DNA of 64,000 bases, taken from positions 33,174,001 to 33,238,000 of the forward strand of contig JARDYH010000004.1 in NCBI GenBank assembly GCA_029215795.1, read 5' to 3'. How positions within the stretch are numbered: position 1 is the first letter of the stretch; every line of letters starts with the position of its first letter. The notes under the pieces are model-generated. The model was not told the origin of the DNA. It searched no databases and worked only from the letters and a program-made list of their open reading frames with translations. The position numbers and the translations under genes are program-made. The stretch is from Anniella stebbinsi (lineage: Eukaryota > Chordata > Lepidosauria > Squamata > Anniellidae). Of the stretch, positions 1 to 10,739 are shown in pieces.

Positions 1-418
1 TAGGACTTATAGAAGAGGGAACAAAATTCAAAACATCATCCTAATTATTACAACGGGATAATGCAAGTGGTGTTTGTATATACATAACTGGTTCAGACCA
101 TCCAGAAGGTATGTGTATGTGTATTTGTGTAGATAGATAGATAGCATTAATAAATATGAAAATGTGAGCTCCAACCTCAGGATTCTACCACCTCATCCTC
201 CTGAATATGTAGTCATAGCCATTTCACCATTGATGCCCATGTTTGCTACACAGCTGATACCTCCCCCCACATGTCCTAAGTTTTTGGAAAATGTTTTTAA
301 ATGCACACATACATTTATAAAAGCATAGGTAGCTTCTTCTTTCTTGACATATTGCCCCAACATTAGCGAAATCAATATTCCTAACCATTTGTGAAAAGCT
401 TTTCTTTGACTAACTGCT
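1..418. other. Unassigned, gene-free
   Basis: AT-rich DNA without a convincing exon or repeat that I can name. A short GATA run lies at 131-144. The only longer open frame, on the minus strand at 193-375, has no recognisable domain. Confidence 0.5.
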
Positions 419-1290
419 TATTATTATTATTATTATTATTATTCTTTCTATAACGACCAATAGCAGAAGCTCTCTGGGAGGTTTACAAAAATCTCTAAGA
501 CAATAAAATACAGCATTAGATAACATAAAATACTACATAAAAATTACATATCCCAAATTTAAAACAATTTAGACAGTTAAAAAACAGTTTCAATAAAATA
601 CTACACCTGTTTAGATGACTGGCATAAATGCCCCATCCTATGCCATCAAATGGCTGGGAATAGAGAGCAGTCTTAATTTGGCACTGAAACGATGGCAGTG
701 TTGGCACCAGGCAAGTCTCTGTGGGGAGCTCATTCCATAGTCGGAGGGCCACCACTGAGAATGCCCTGCTACTTTCCGAGCCTCTCTTGGAAGTGGCACC
801 TAGAGGGGGTACCAGATGCTGATCATAGTGTATGGGTATGTTCAAGTTGGGAGAGGCATTCTATCAGGTATTGTTGTCTCAAACCATGTAAGGCTTTATA
901 GGTTAAAACCAGCACCTTGATACGGGCTTGGAAAAATACAGGCAGCCATTTCAAGTTGGCCAGAATTAGCCTTACATGCTCAGCCCTTCTGGTCCCAGTT
1001 ATTAGTCTGACTGCAGCATTTTGCACAAGCTGCAGCTTCTGAAGAGTCTTCAAGAGCAGCCCCATGTGGAGTGTATTGCAGTAATCTAGCTTGGAGATAT
1101 CAGAGCACAGATGACTGAAACCAGATAGGGGTGTAGCTGGGTCACCAGCCAAAGCTGGTAGAAGGCACTCTGAGCCTCAAGGCTACCTGAGCCTCAAGTG
1201 ACCAGGCTGGATCGAGGAAAACCCCCAAGCTACGAACCTGCACCTTCAAGGGATGTGCAACCCCCAAAATCTGGAAGATTACACATATGC
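419..1290 (-). mobile_element. L2-clade LINE, 3' fragment
   Basis: Reading on the minus strand, this is the C-terminal part and 3' tail of an L2-clade retrotransposon. The ATT run at 419-444 is its microsatellite tail, followed by the 'agagagctt...ggggcggt'-type tail motif seen in several other copies in this window. The minus frame at 823-1152 gives the family C-terminal signature (KLDYCNTLHMG, LQLVQNAAVRLITGT, ITYKALHGL-like). The frame at 516-845 continues with AFSVVALRLWNELP. The two frames overlap and differ, so a frameshift separates them. The catalytic reverse-transcriptase core and endonuclease are missing (5' truncation). It is a dead copy; the left end in coding direction, near 1290, is approximate. 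Confidence 0.85.
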
Positions 1291-1455
1291 CACCCCAGTT
1301 TTAAACTGGCCTTGCTCATGTTGCCCAACCCACTCCAGCACACTATAAATCTGCATCCTTTGTTTTTGTTGCTTTCTTTTCTAGTTCTTCTGCTACACCC
1401 TGTGTTCACTAAACTGCAGACTTATGGCGTGATTCCAAGACCACCTGCTGAGATG
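1291..1455. other. Unassigned spacer
   Basis: Short stretch between the L2 fragment and the LTR-like segment. I see no named feature. Confidence 0.4.
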
Positions 1456-2025
1456 TGAGACAATAAAGAGATCTGCTGTGTAATCCACAAAGCTTTATTC
1501 AGCAAATAAACATCTTTTCACACCTGAGGGGAGTGAGAATGCTAGGAGCTTACCTCTAAGCTTAATTGGGCTAACTAAGCAAGGCATTTGCCCTTTCAAC
1601 TAAAAGTGGGAGTTTCCCATGCAGTCCAAGAGCTACTTTAGCTCAGGGAGGGTCTTTTTGGAGAAGTCTTTGACAAGTGACTAGCCTGGCAGACTGTCTC
1701 TTGCCTGACAGACCATCTCTTACCTCCTTTCAACTCCACCCGCTTGATCCCATATCGGACCCTGGGATCTGTCAACTCCAAAGTCCCCTCCCCCTCCGAT
1801 AGAGGCTGAGGTCCCAGGGACTGGTGGGGAGGATGGACTCTGAGTCATTGGCATTCTCTCTGATAAGCTTCCTCCTTGACTCCTGAATTGTCTTGGAAGA
1901 ACTCCTCCACTGCTTCATTTCTTGGCTGGTAAATTTCTTGTCATCCTCCTCCTTCAGATTCTGAGTCGGACTGGCCTCCTGAAACCCCTTCCGCCATACT
2001 AGGGAGAACAGGCCTGATCCTGACA
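1456..2025 (-). mobile_element. Possible solo LTR
   Basis: On the minus strand the segment begins TGTCAGGATC and ends TTGTCTCA, so it has the TG...CA boundary of long terminal repeats. A minus-strand AATAAA lies at 1499-1494, about 40 bases before the 3' boundary, as expected for the R-U5 part of an LTR. Length (~570 bp) is typical of retroviral or Ty3-type LTRs. No internal gag/pol follows on either side and I could not find a matching 4-6 bp duplication, so the boundaries may be off or the flanks mutated. It could also be another transposon tail. Confidence 0.4.
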
Positions 2026-2204
2026 ACTTATAGCCCTATGTGTTTACATAGGAATATGTATCACCAGTTTCAACGGGACTTGGAAAGCAGGTCACAATAT
2101 ACCCCCGTAAAAGTTTTGAGGTCCAGAGATTTTCTCTGCTGATATGTGATCTATAAGTATTGAATTAACATAATAATTTGGGTAGACATTCTGGATTAAG
2201 TGGA
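2026..2204. other. Unassigned spacer
   Basis: No feature recognised in this short AT-rich stretch. Confidence 0.4.
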
Positions 2205-2322
2205 TCTCTGGCAGAGGTCTTTTACGTTTCCTGCTCCCTCATCCATTTTAACTGAACTTGCCAGGGGCCCAACCTGGAACCTTCTGCATGTGCTCTGCTA
2301 CTGAGCTATGGTCCCTTCCAAG
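2205..2322 (-). repeat. tRNA-derived SINE fragment
   Basis: On the minus strand this reads as a SINE head with an A-box-like 'ATAGCTCAGTAGCAGAGCAC' and a degenerate B-box-like 'CCAGGTTGGGCC', followed by the start of the body. Related copies lie at 2705, 6131, 16040 and 59383, so this is a dispersed family. Pol III promoter boxes are recognisable but mutated. Confidence 0.65.
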
Positions 2323-2704
2323 TAAGTATGCACAGGACTGGAGCCGTAGGGCAAGTACTCGTATGTTTTCACTTGATGCCTACAACATCAAATGAAAACT
2401 TTCTTGTATAAAAGTCATCACAGTTCAAACACCCGATACAGAGTGGGAGCGCTTTCATAGCATCTGACATCACCTCGAAAACCGAACTTTTCATGCAGGC
2501 AGTTACTTCACACTTTTAGCTGTGAGTCTTTGAGTGATGCACATGTGTGGGAATTGGCCTTTAGAGACTGAAATATTGAATTTGCTCACCAAAAAGAAAA
2601 GGAAAAAGGAGAGATGAATATATGCAAGGGGCAAGTTAGTTCTGGCAGGTTTAGTCAAATGAATTAACTTGGTCAGAAAGACTCATAGGAGGAAAAGATT
2701 TTGG
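2323..2704. other. Unassigned, gene-free
   Basis: Low-complexity-poor unique sequence. No exon, RNA gene or recognisable repeat seen. Confidence 0.4.
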
Positions 2705-2812
2705 GTGGCATTTTTGTGCTTTTCATGCAAAAAGTCCCAAGTTTGGTCCTTGGGATCTCCAATTAAAAGGATCAGGTGATGTGAAAAGCCTCTGTATGAG
2801 AGCCTGAGGATG
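2705..2812 (+). repeat. tRNA-derived SINE fragment
   Basis: Plus-strand copy of the same SINE family as 59383-59578. It holds the end of the tRNA-like head (CATGCAAAAAGTCCCAAG...TTGGTCC) and the conserved body 'GGATCAGGTGATG...CCTCTG...GAGAGCCTGAGG'. The upstream A-box region is badly decayed. Confidence 0.6.
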
Positions 2813-2844
2813 GGGATGGGAGAATCAGTGAGGCTCAAGCTTGT

Positions 2845-3120
2845 CGAAGTTGTCCAAATTCCAGTTTTGTCCGCCTTGTTTTCTTTCCTGAATGCAAGCT
2901 TTGGTTGTTGTTCGAATGGGAAAAATGTGCATTTAGGGGCACATTTTTTTCAAGCAAATACCTAAATATGTACTCTACACCCACCCACACCCACACAATT
3001 GACTGAAGCATGAAAATGTTTTTTTATTATTTTTCCTTCCAAAATATGCATTTTAAAAGTGCACTTTTTCATGATGAATGCATTTTGGGAATTTAATCAC
3101 AAGCTCAGGAATATGCAACC
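2845..3120. repeat. Degenerate ATGCATTTT-rich repeat
   Basis: Contains several spaced copies of the motif TATGCATTTT/AATGCATTTT and 'gcacatttttt', the internal signature of the better-bounded hAT-like copies at 13520-13943 and 56322-56731. No termini or target-site duplication can be seen, so only family resemblance supports it. Confidence 0.35.
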
Positions 3121-3169
3121 TTGCATTTGCATTTGGGGAGGTATACAGGGAAAGGTCTCATGTTAAATA

Positions 3170-3700
3170 AATTGAAATACTCATCTTGAGTATTGTGTCC
3201 AGTCTGGGCACCACACTTCAAAAAGGATGAAGACAAGCTGGAGGGGGTTCAGAGGAGGGCAATGAGGATGATCAGGGGGTCTGTAAACAAAGCCCTATGA
3301 GGAGAGACTGAAAGAACTAGGCATGTTTAGCCTGGAGAAGAGAAGACTGAGGGGAGACATGATAGCACTCTTCAAATACTTGAAAGATTGTCATACAGAG
3401 ATGGGTCAGGATCTCTTCTTGATCGTCCCAAAGCGCAGGACGTGAAATAATGGGCTCAAGTTACAGGAAGCCAGATTCCGGCTGGACATCAGGAAAAAAG
3501 TCCTGACTGTTAGAGCAATATGACGATGGAACCAATTACCTAGGGAGGTCATGGGCTCTCCCAATCTAGAGGTATTCAAAAGACAGCTGGACAACCATCT
3601 GTCAGGTATGCTTTAAGGTGTATTCCTGCATTGAGCAGGGGGTGGATTCGATGGCCTTATAGGCCCCTTCCAACTCTATTATTCTATGATTCTATGAAAT
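3170..3700 (+). mobile_element. CR1 LINE, 3' end
   Basis: A 5'-truncated CR1-clade LINE on the plus strand. It preserves the decayed C-terminal coding part (HLEYCVQ-like, then the '[20 protein letters not shown]' region, now broken by frameshifts) and the CR1 3' UTR. It ends in the diagnostic repeats 'CTATTATTCTATGATTCTAT'. The same family ends at 28913 (plus), 60783 (minus) and 42165 (minus). Not functional. Confidence 0.88.
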
Positions 3701-4309
3701 GAAATTCTGGCACATTCCTACCTGGAAAATAGTAAACAATATTGAGTTGGACAAATAGTCTGATCTCTGATCTGTTTTGAGGCCACTTCCAGTGTTACAC
3801 CCGCCATTCCTGCTCCTAACCTCTTTGTATTGATTGGCTGTTCTTCACAGAATCTGCCCATATACAATTTGCCTGCTCCTCAAATTCAGGCTACATGACC
3901 GCAGACCCTATGTAGGCTCTTTCCATGTGCTGATTGAAGTCGGAAAAAGGCTTATGTATAGGAAAAATGTCATTTGTGAAGTGGTCATTAGCACAGAAGA
4001 TGGAAAAATAGACTTAGATGAGGTTATGAAGTTGTACATTATAATTAAGTTTAGGGTACCTGCAACATTTAATCCAGCACAACTTGTTAAATATATTAAT
4101 TCCCTCCTGCCTTTGGATATTAGGAGGTATTGTGTTCTACATTATCTGTCCAGCAGTTAATGCTGTTTTCTCTCTTTTCCCATCCGATGTGCTATGTATG
4201 TTGAATTCCTAGTAGGTTTGTTAGTAAGAGTTTAATACAAATCACCGTATTAATCCTACTTTTCTATATACCACAGGAAAAAAGGGAAATTTCTTATTCA
4301 CACATCTTA
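3701..4309. other. Unassigned, gene-free
   Basis: No exon supported. The 108-codon frame at 3834-4160 begins at TTG, has no recognisable domain and is not treated as a gene. Confidence 0.45.
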
Positions 4310-5020
4310 TTATTATGGTAATGACTTTCAATTGATGGCTAATTAATGCTGCTCTGTACCTAACCTATCCCTTATTAACAACAGCAAACAGGGAATCACT
4401 GTGTATATGAATGGCTGTTGCCGACTTGAATATTGGCAGATGAGTTACCTGGCAGCCTCTGCTCAACAAAGGTGAAGAGGGAGAAAAATAAAAAGGAGCT
4501 TAACTTGTTATGGAAGTACGTAAGACAGTTGCATTCACATCCATTCTGAGCCATAATGACAGCATAGTTCATTGCTGCGATTTATGGGGAGGAAGGGTGA
4601 GTAGCTTGGATGCCAGCTACTAATTAAACGCAACAAACTTAGCAAATGCAGTGATCTGAAATGTAAACCAACCTTGTGGAAAGAAGAGGATGTAGAGGGA
4701 AGGTGGGTGGGAGGAGGAGGAAATATGATAATGCAGCACACAGACACGCTTTGATCTTAGGTATAATTCAAAGCAGTCTAGTCCCGCTGCCACTGGCATT
4801 AGATAAAAGCGCTATATTCCCTGGGTGTATTTTACTGGCACTGCAAAGTAATTAGCTTTTGCCTGTTTGTAAAGTGAACATAAACAGGTACTGGGAAAAA
4901 AAATCTCATTTTCCCTTCTGGATTAATTAAAGGCGCGTCTGCCAAAGGGATCAACAGTGGTGCGGGGTTGCTCTTTTTTCATTATTATTATTACTATTAA
5001 GAAATTCGCTAAAAATGGGA
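4310..5020. promoter_or_regulatory. Candidate conserved noncoding element
   Basis: Repeat-free stretch with four homeodomain-type TAATTA cores (near 4340, 4621, 4849 and 4923) in about 590 bases, in sequence contexts with few simple repeats. That composition resembles vertebrate developmental enhancers, but conservation cannot be tested here. This is inference only. Confidence 0.3.
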
Positions 5021-5499
5021 CATCAGCTAACGATGGGCAAAGTTCTGAAGGCTCAACAAATCCTTCCCCTTCAAATATTCACATATCCAGGTTACAGTCA
5101 ATATTAACCATTACAAGCCAGTCATAGTGCAATCCTGTACATGTCTCTTCAGAACTAAGCGCTAATTGAGTTAATTTTTTTAAAAAATATTTATTTGTAC
5201 ATGCTCCTCCCTGCCCCCATTCAGCCTCTTCAAAATGTTGTGACTCATTGACACTGATGGAAAGAAAAATAAGTATACCAGCTCCAGGGCTGGCTTACTG
5301 TTTTGGCCTTTCTGGGGGCATGTTGGGGGAATGAGGTTAATTGATTTAATTTCCTCTTTTGGAATCAACACATCTACTGTACAACTATAGGGCATGTTGG
5401 AAATTCTGGAAAGGCATTGCTTTAACTAGGTGGCTGGTTGGGATGAGGGTAGTTCCTGGCCCACTCTGCAGAATACAGGGATGAAGTTACATACTACCT
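5021..5499. other. Unassigned, gene-free
   Basis: Mostly unique sequence. A weak piece of the short palindromic 'gcaatcctgtacatg...' repeat lies near 5128-5165. Confidence 0.4.
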
Positions 5500-5920
5500 G
5501 TTCCAATTGCGAAAAAATCGCAAGCGTGTGCATGTAATTTATGATTTAGTAACTTTATTCATCAGCTGTATGAACTTATCTGGAGATTTCAGAACTTCTT
5601 ATTAAAATTGTATTAATTGTTTTAGAGAGACTGTTACAATAATTGAGAAAATTGTTCAGTTTTGAAACCCGGAAATCGTTATCATCCACAGCTTTCAACT
5701 TTTAAATGGGACTGTCAATTTCTAATGAATGTTAAATGATCTTGAATTCTGCAGTATCAGCTGCTGTATGATCTCTCCAGCATTTAAAACAGGGTTGAAA
5801 TCGCTGGTGGGTGCATTATCTCTAACTGCCATTTTATCGCAGCAGAAGTTCATCTTACACCATTATGTTTCATGGCGATATGCCAACTTGGTTCTCTGCA
5901 GGGCCAAATAAACGCGTACG
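5500..5920. promoter_or_regulatory. Candidate conserved noncoding element
   Basis: Repeat-free AT-rich sequence with TAATT cores and no recognisable transposon ends or coding frame. Its texture matches the 4310-5020 and 6450-6760 segments, forming one quiet interval interrupted by a foldback repeat. Inference from composition only. Confidence 0.25.
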
Positions 5921-5989
5921 CCATTATCTCCAGGCAGTGCTGATAAAGAACACCTACCTGAAATTCTAGATAGTTGCTTCCAACCAGTG

Positions 5990-6130
5990 TGTAGACCAGC
6001 ACACCCCATCCTGATATTCTCCAGATGTTTTTGACTACAACTCTCGCATTCCTGATCATTGGCTATGCTAGCTGGGGCTGATGGGAGCTGTAGTCAGAAA
6101 CATCTGGAGGGCACCAAATTGAAGAAGGCT
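5990..6130. repeat. Foldback (palindromic) interspersed repeat
   Basis: The left arm, starting with CTCCAGATGTTTTTGACTAC, is mirrored by the right arm ending GTAGTCAGAAACATCTGGAG (about 6018-6107), making a near-palindromic MITE-like unit. Related half copies occur at 34645-34700 and 58115-58200. Confidence 0.65.
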
Positions 6131-6200
6131 GATGTAGACAATACTGAGCTAGATGGCCCAATGGTCGGATTCAGTATAAGGCAGCTTCATATGTTCCCAT
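6131..6200 (+). repeat. SINE 3' body fragment
   Basis: Carries the 'GACAATACTGAGCTAGATGG' to 'CAGTATAAGGCAGCTTCATA' segment that forms the 3' part of the tRNA-derived SINE at 59383-59578. The tRNA head is absent. Confidence 0.6.
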
Positions 6201-6449
6201 AGGAGTGGGACCACTGGAACATAGTGTCCCTGGCCACCACTCCAGACAGCCCAGGACACCACGTTCAGTGGTATTGGAAAACCACTGAAAGGTTCAGGAG
6301 AATTAGCTTTGTCATTAACTTTGTCACCACCACTCCCATACCTCTCCACAATGGCTATCCATCGGGATACCCAATGCAGTTTCAGTGCTGAAGTCAGGAA
6401 TGAAGAAAGACTAGCATGTGTTGTTCAAGAGTGTCTGAAATTGTGCAGC
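6201..6449. other. Unassigned spacer
   Basis: Slightly GC-richer unique sequence. No feature recognised. Confidence 0.4.
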
Positions 6450-6760
6450 AACCAACTGCTCAAAATATTTTACATGTAAAACTCTTTTTGGTTGGCTTTT
6501 GCAAACATGTATTTAGTTTGGCAATATAAATTACTATGAACTTTAACAATTAATTACGAAGCTGTCAATTTATTTTTGTATCTGCGATTATTTTTCTGTA
6601 AATTTAGGCTTCGGCAGCTTTAATTTGAGACTATTCTGAACTCAATTGGATAATATTTAGCGGGCAAAATGCACTGAACAAAAATTGTGCTCCATTATTA
6701 ATATATAGATAAGTATCAGTGAAGATTCAGTCTAATATACATCCAGTATATAGGACAACT
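6450..6760. promoter_or_regulatory. Candidate conserved noncoding element
   Basis: Repeat-free AT-rich block with overlapping homeodomain-like cores (AATTAATTA near 6548), no transposon termini and no plausible exon. It has the same texture as the 4310-5020 block. Confidence 0.28.
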
Positions 6761-7489
6761 CTGTTTTGTCTTGCTTTATGAATTATGATGGTTATAATAG
6801 GTTTTGACAAGTCACTCGCCTGCCCTGCTCAAATCTCTCTAAGTTTTGATGTGGATTTGATTCAAGTTTGGGATGTAGAGGTTATTGTTTTCCTTCTAGA
6901 GATTTGTGGGTGTTTTTGACTGGATGTTGGAATGATCATTTGTTGCACTGCAATTTTTTGTTTTCCATTCTCCTTCTCCGTAAGGAGCAAACTTGCTAGC
7001 TGAAAAGTCTGGAAGTGTTTTTGATGAAGGTCAGTTTTCAAGATAGATACTGATGACCCTCTATCACATTTCCACTACATTGCTTTAATTTTCTTTCTTT
7101 GAAACATAAGATAATACTCAAGTCGAGACACTCGCTGTTCTCCCAGTCATTGTGACTCATGAGATGGAAGATTTTGTGTATCAGGAGAAATCAGTGAAAT
7201 AGTCACACCATATGCACCATGATCTTTCTTTCCCCTTTGCATACTGCAAGATGTGTATATCTACCTAGCCAAGAGTTTGGAATTGGATCAGCAGTGAGAA
7301 AAAATCTGAGTTAGCTAGAACCTACAAAAAAACTCTTCTAGGAAGGACTGGCATAATTATGTAAGTCAGCAATTGGTGTGTTGTCTGTGTTTTTGATGAA
7401 TAGGGTTCCCCCCAATAAACTTAAAAATGATTTTGCAGTAGAATTTATATCCATAAAGGAAGCTACGGACTGGAAGTTACAAGATCTGA
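6761..7489. other. Unassigned, gene-free
   Basis: Unique-looking sequence without recognised repeats. Open frames here are short and featureless. Confidence 0.4.
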
Positions 7490-7575
7490 ATAGGGTGGCT
7501 TACAACAGATGCAACTGGAGGTCACTGACTTATAGGGTCACCGTAAGTCGAAGTCAACTTGAAGGCACATATACA
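7490..7575 (+). mobile_element. BovB/RTE-like LINE 3' tail
   Basis: The segment 'ATAGGGTCACCGTAAGTCG' followed by 'AAGTCAACTTGAAGGCACAT' matches the 3' terminal signature I associate with squamate BovB (RTE-clade) LINEs and SINEs that borrow that tail. Only about 85 bases remain and no coding part is present. Confidence 0.55.
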
Positions 7576-7984
7576 TTTTCTGTCTGCATTAGTGTTTTGT
7601 GTACTGCATCACACATTTCAGAAATGTATTGATGTTGATGGCAAACTATGTTCTGGTTCATGTTTATGTTCAGGAAATGTGAACTTGGGAATTTCAGTGA
7701 ATTTGAACTGTCCCTAGTTCTATTTATTATCACTTACTGTCATTTATCTTGAGTTTAGCCAAACAAATAACTTGTTCTTTGTTTATCCCTGCACTGTGTT
7801 TATACATTGTATGTGAGGCTCCATCCAAGATAGAGACCACCATTTAGCTGTGAATTAAGAGTATGGTTGGGTCCATATGTGGAAGTAAGCTGATATGGGT
7901 GTGTGCTGCAAATGTAATTGGGCTTTGTTGAGTGTTTTTTTGTCTGAGGGGGGAAGTTGTTGGGGGACTAATAAATCATTGCCA
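7576..7984. other. Unassigned, gene-free
   Basis: No named feature; unique-looking AT-rich sequence. Confidence 0.4.
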
Positions 7985-8120
7985 TAGACAATGGTTAGTA
8001 TACAGCTGTGGCTAAGAGACTGAGCTATAGTCAGTTCAAATGTCATCTCTAACAAAGCTTTGACAGGTCAGTCTATTTCAAGCTGAGGCTCCTATCTGCA
8101 GGATGGGGATAATAGTAATC
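7985..8120 (+). repeat. MIR-like SINE, first part
   Basis: A degenerate tRNA-like head (GTGGCTAAGAGACTGAGC with a B-box-like CAGTTCAAATG) is followed by a body ending 'TATCTGCAGGATGGGGATAA'. That is the order seen in MIR/CORE-type SINEs. The expected continuation appears only after 8487, so the element seems interrupted. Confidence 0.45.
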
Positions 8121-8487
8121 ACCTGGGATGCTCTTCTCCATGCTTCTTCCACCATGCACTTGTTGCTAGACATTCAATTTTGAGTGTCTACCCAGAGAAC
8201 TTCACAGTTGGAGTGGGGAGGCCCCATGTCACATGGGAAGCTGCCTAAAGCAGCTTCTGTGGTCTCCTCCCCTTCCCACCCCTGGGAACGCCCTCTTTTC
8301 GCCCTTTCCGCCTTTGGTTTTATGAGGATGGAGAAGCAGCCGCCGCAGTTCATTCCATGTTGGCTGAGAGGGGGAGGGGGTGGGAAGTGCAGTTTCCTTG
8401 CTCCCAGCTCAGTCTATGAGCTCAGAGTCAAAAAACACAAAGAAATCCTAGTCCCCCCCCACCCTGATGCTCTCTGCGGAACATAGG
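8121..8487. other. GC-richer insert of unknown type
   Basis: About 365 bases of pyrimidine/purine-rich sequence separating the two halves of a MIR-like SINE. No inverted termini or target duplication were found. The 100-codon plus frame at 8184-8486 has no domain and is probably chance. Confidence 0.3.
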
Positions 8488-8560
8488 ATAGCTCCCTTAG
8501 TTGTTGTAAGGATTATGATGAAATAATTATGTGAGTTACCTTGAACACTCTAATAATAAT
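8488..8560 (+). repeat. MIR-like SINE, second part
   Basis: Contains 'TTGTTGTAAGGATTATGATG' and 'GAGTTACCTTGAACACTCTA', the usual 3' continuation of the MIR-like body that breaks off at 8120. Confidence 0.45.
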
Positions 8561-10285
8561 GGACTTATTTTCCAATTTCTACAATCATAATCAGAATGGC
8601 TTAAAGCAAAATGTACATCCAATATGATAATAAAAATATAATTAAAATAGGCATTTAAAATAAAAGTAGCAATTAAAATGTGAAAAGTGAGCTAATAGTA
8701 GAGTTAATAAGTGATTCACTAAAAGTCAAAGTTGATACGATTTCCATTTCTGTTGAAAGGAACTTGGTGGTGGGGTCAGGGCAGACATAATTCACTTTGA
8801 AGGGTATTCTACACCAGTATTGTCTTCACTGAAAATTCCCCATTGTTTGTGTTTACTTGCTGAACAGTTTGCAGTGGCATGGAGAGCAAAACCCAGGCAG
8901 GTCTGTATAAGAGCAAGAACTTTTAAAGGTAACCTGGTTATAGACTATTGAGGAGTTTAAAGGCCAATATCAACATTGTATATCGAGCCTGCAAACAGGT
9001 AGGTAATTAATCAAGTTGACATAAGATCAGTATTATATGATCCAAACTACAAGCACTACCCACTGCATTTTGGACCAGCTGATATTTCTGAACTGTTTTA
9101 AAGGTTGCCCCACATAGAGAGCATTGCAATAGTCCAGCTTTGGAGCTAATTTAAGTATGGATAACAGAAGCCATGTCTGTTTTCTCCAGCAAAGATCAAA
9201 GTTGCTATATGAGATGAAGCTGATAAAAGACAGTCCTGGTTTACCACCACTAGGTGGGCATTCAGAAAGCAACTGATCTAGGAGCACCCCCAAAATGTGT
9301 ACCTGCTCTTTGGGCATCCAGGTTCAGGGCCAAGTCCAAATGTACATCCGAACTGTGAGCCTGAGTCTTTAGGTGGAGTGTAACCCCATCCAGCACAGGT
9401 TGAACCTCTATTCCCTGATTTGCCTTTTGATTGCACCTCTGCCATGGTTGAATTAAGTTTCAGTTTGTTTGTCCTCATCCAGTGCATTACCTTCATCCGG
9501 CACTGATTTAGAACCAGAACCGTTTCCTTGGATTTACACAGAAAGGAGAGATGGATGTGATCAGCATAATGATGGCATCAAATCCCCAAACTCGGGACAA
9601 TCTCTCCCAGTGGTTTCATATATGTTTTAAATAGCATGGTGGATAATAAGATAGAACCCTGAGAGCCATCATAGGCCAATGGCCACAGTGTTGAACAGGA
9701 ATCCCACAACACCACCTTCTGAGATTGCACCTCCAAGAAGGACTGGAGCCACTGTATAACAGTTCCTCCCAATCCCATCTCAGACAGATGTCCCAGAAAG
9801 ATACCATGGTCAATGGTATCAAAAGCCACCGAAAGGTCCAGCACAACTAACAGGGACACACTCCCCCTGTCCAATTGCCGGCATAGATGGTCCACCAAGG
9901 CATCCAATGCAGTTTCTGTCCCATAATCAGGCCTGTAGCCAGACTGAAATGAATCTAGATAATACACTTCATCCAGAAATCCCTGGAACTGAGAAGCCAC
10001 CACACACTCCAGAACCTTTCCCAAGAATGGAATATTGGAGATGGGCCAAAATTTTTCCAGTGCACTAGAGCTCATGGAGTTGTTGTTTTTTAAAGGACAA
10101 AACACACCAAAGGTCTTCCCTCTGCCTTCTTTAGGCAAGATGGAATCACACCTTGCTGTAAAGGGGCATTCACCACAGCCCTTATCCAGTCAGCCAGTCC
10201 CCATCCCACCCTGGCAACTTTTATAAGCTAGGAAGGTCCAGCACCAAAGTGGAAGCCTCAGTTTTCCAAGGATGCTGTCCACATT
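8561..10285 (-). mobile_element. L2-clade LINE, RT-bearing fragment
   Basis: Longest minus-strand L2 copy. Read from high to low coordinates, the frame at 10138-9578 contains the reverse-transcriptase N-terminal blocks: PISNIPFLGKVLECVVASQF, then YLDSFQSGYRPDYGTETAL, then the catalytic LDLSVAFDTIDHGIF block and LQSFLEVQSQKV. The frames at 9496-9278 and 9317-9033 carry the thumb and C-terminal signatures (MRTNKLKLN; KLDYCNALYVG). Frameshifts separate these pieces, the YADD block is not intact, and a degraded tail runs to about 8561. Clearly dead; the endonuclease domain is missing (5' truncation near 10285). Confidence 0.88.
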
Positions 10286-10365
10286 TAGGTATATAAGAAC
10301 ATAAGAGTTCTGGTGGATCAAACTGGTCCATTGGCCTATGGTGTTCCTTGTGTGCTGGATGCTTG
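10286..10365 (-). mobile_element. CR1/L3-like LINE 3' terminal fragment
   Basis: Begins 'ATAAGAACATAAGAGTTCTG' and continues with the 'ggatcaaactggtccattgg' segment, the reverse complement of the CR1-like 3' end better seen at 17655-17845 and 39437-39768. Confidence 0.6.
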
Positions 10366-10739
10366 CCTTATAAAGAGTGCTTACTTTTGTCTCTCCTAAA
10401 TCTACTGCCAATCAGTTTCCTTTGAATTTCCATGTGGAGGGGTGGGGATACAAATCAGAAATGAGCAGCATAAGGATGTGGTCTTTATGCACCCATAGCT
10501 GTACTATGTTCATCTCACCATATCTTGCAATTTCAGATGTTGTATAGTGTGATGTGCACCATTTCATTCTCTCCCTCTTTGTCACAAGGAATATGATCTT
10601 ACCTTGGTGATTTCCATCACACATATTTTTATGTTGACCTCTGGGAATTTGTAAGTTCATAGCCAAGTCACTACTGCTCTGATCCTTATCTCCAGGAATT
10701 AGTTCGTGGGCCAGGGGCAGGGGCAGAAGGAGAGAGAGG
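10366..10739. other. Unassigned, gene-free
   Basis: Unique sequence; no exon or repeat recognised. Confidence 0.4.

Noticed and set aside
3834..4160. 108-codon plus frame
   Set aside because: Starts at TTG, no recognised domain, no splice or promoter evidence. It reads somewhat protein-like, so a protein search would still be worth one query.
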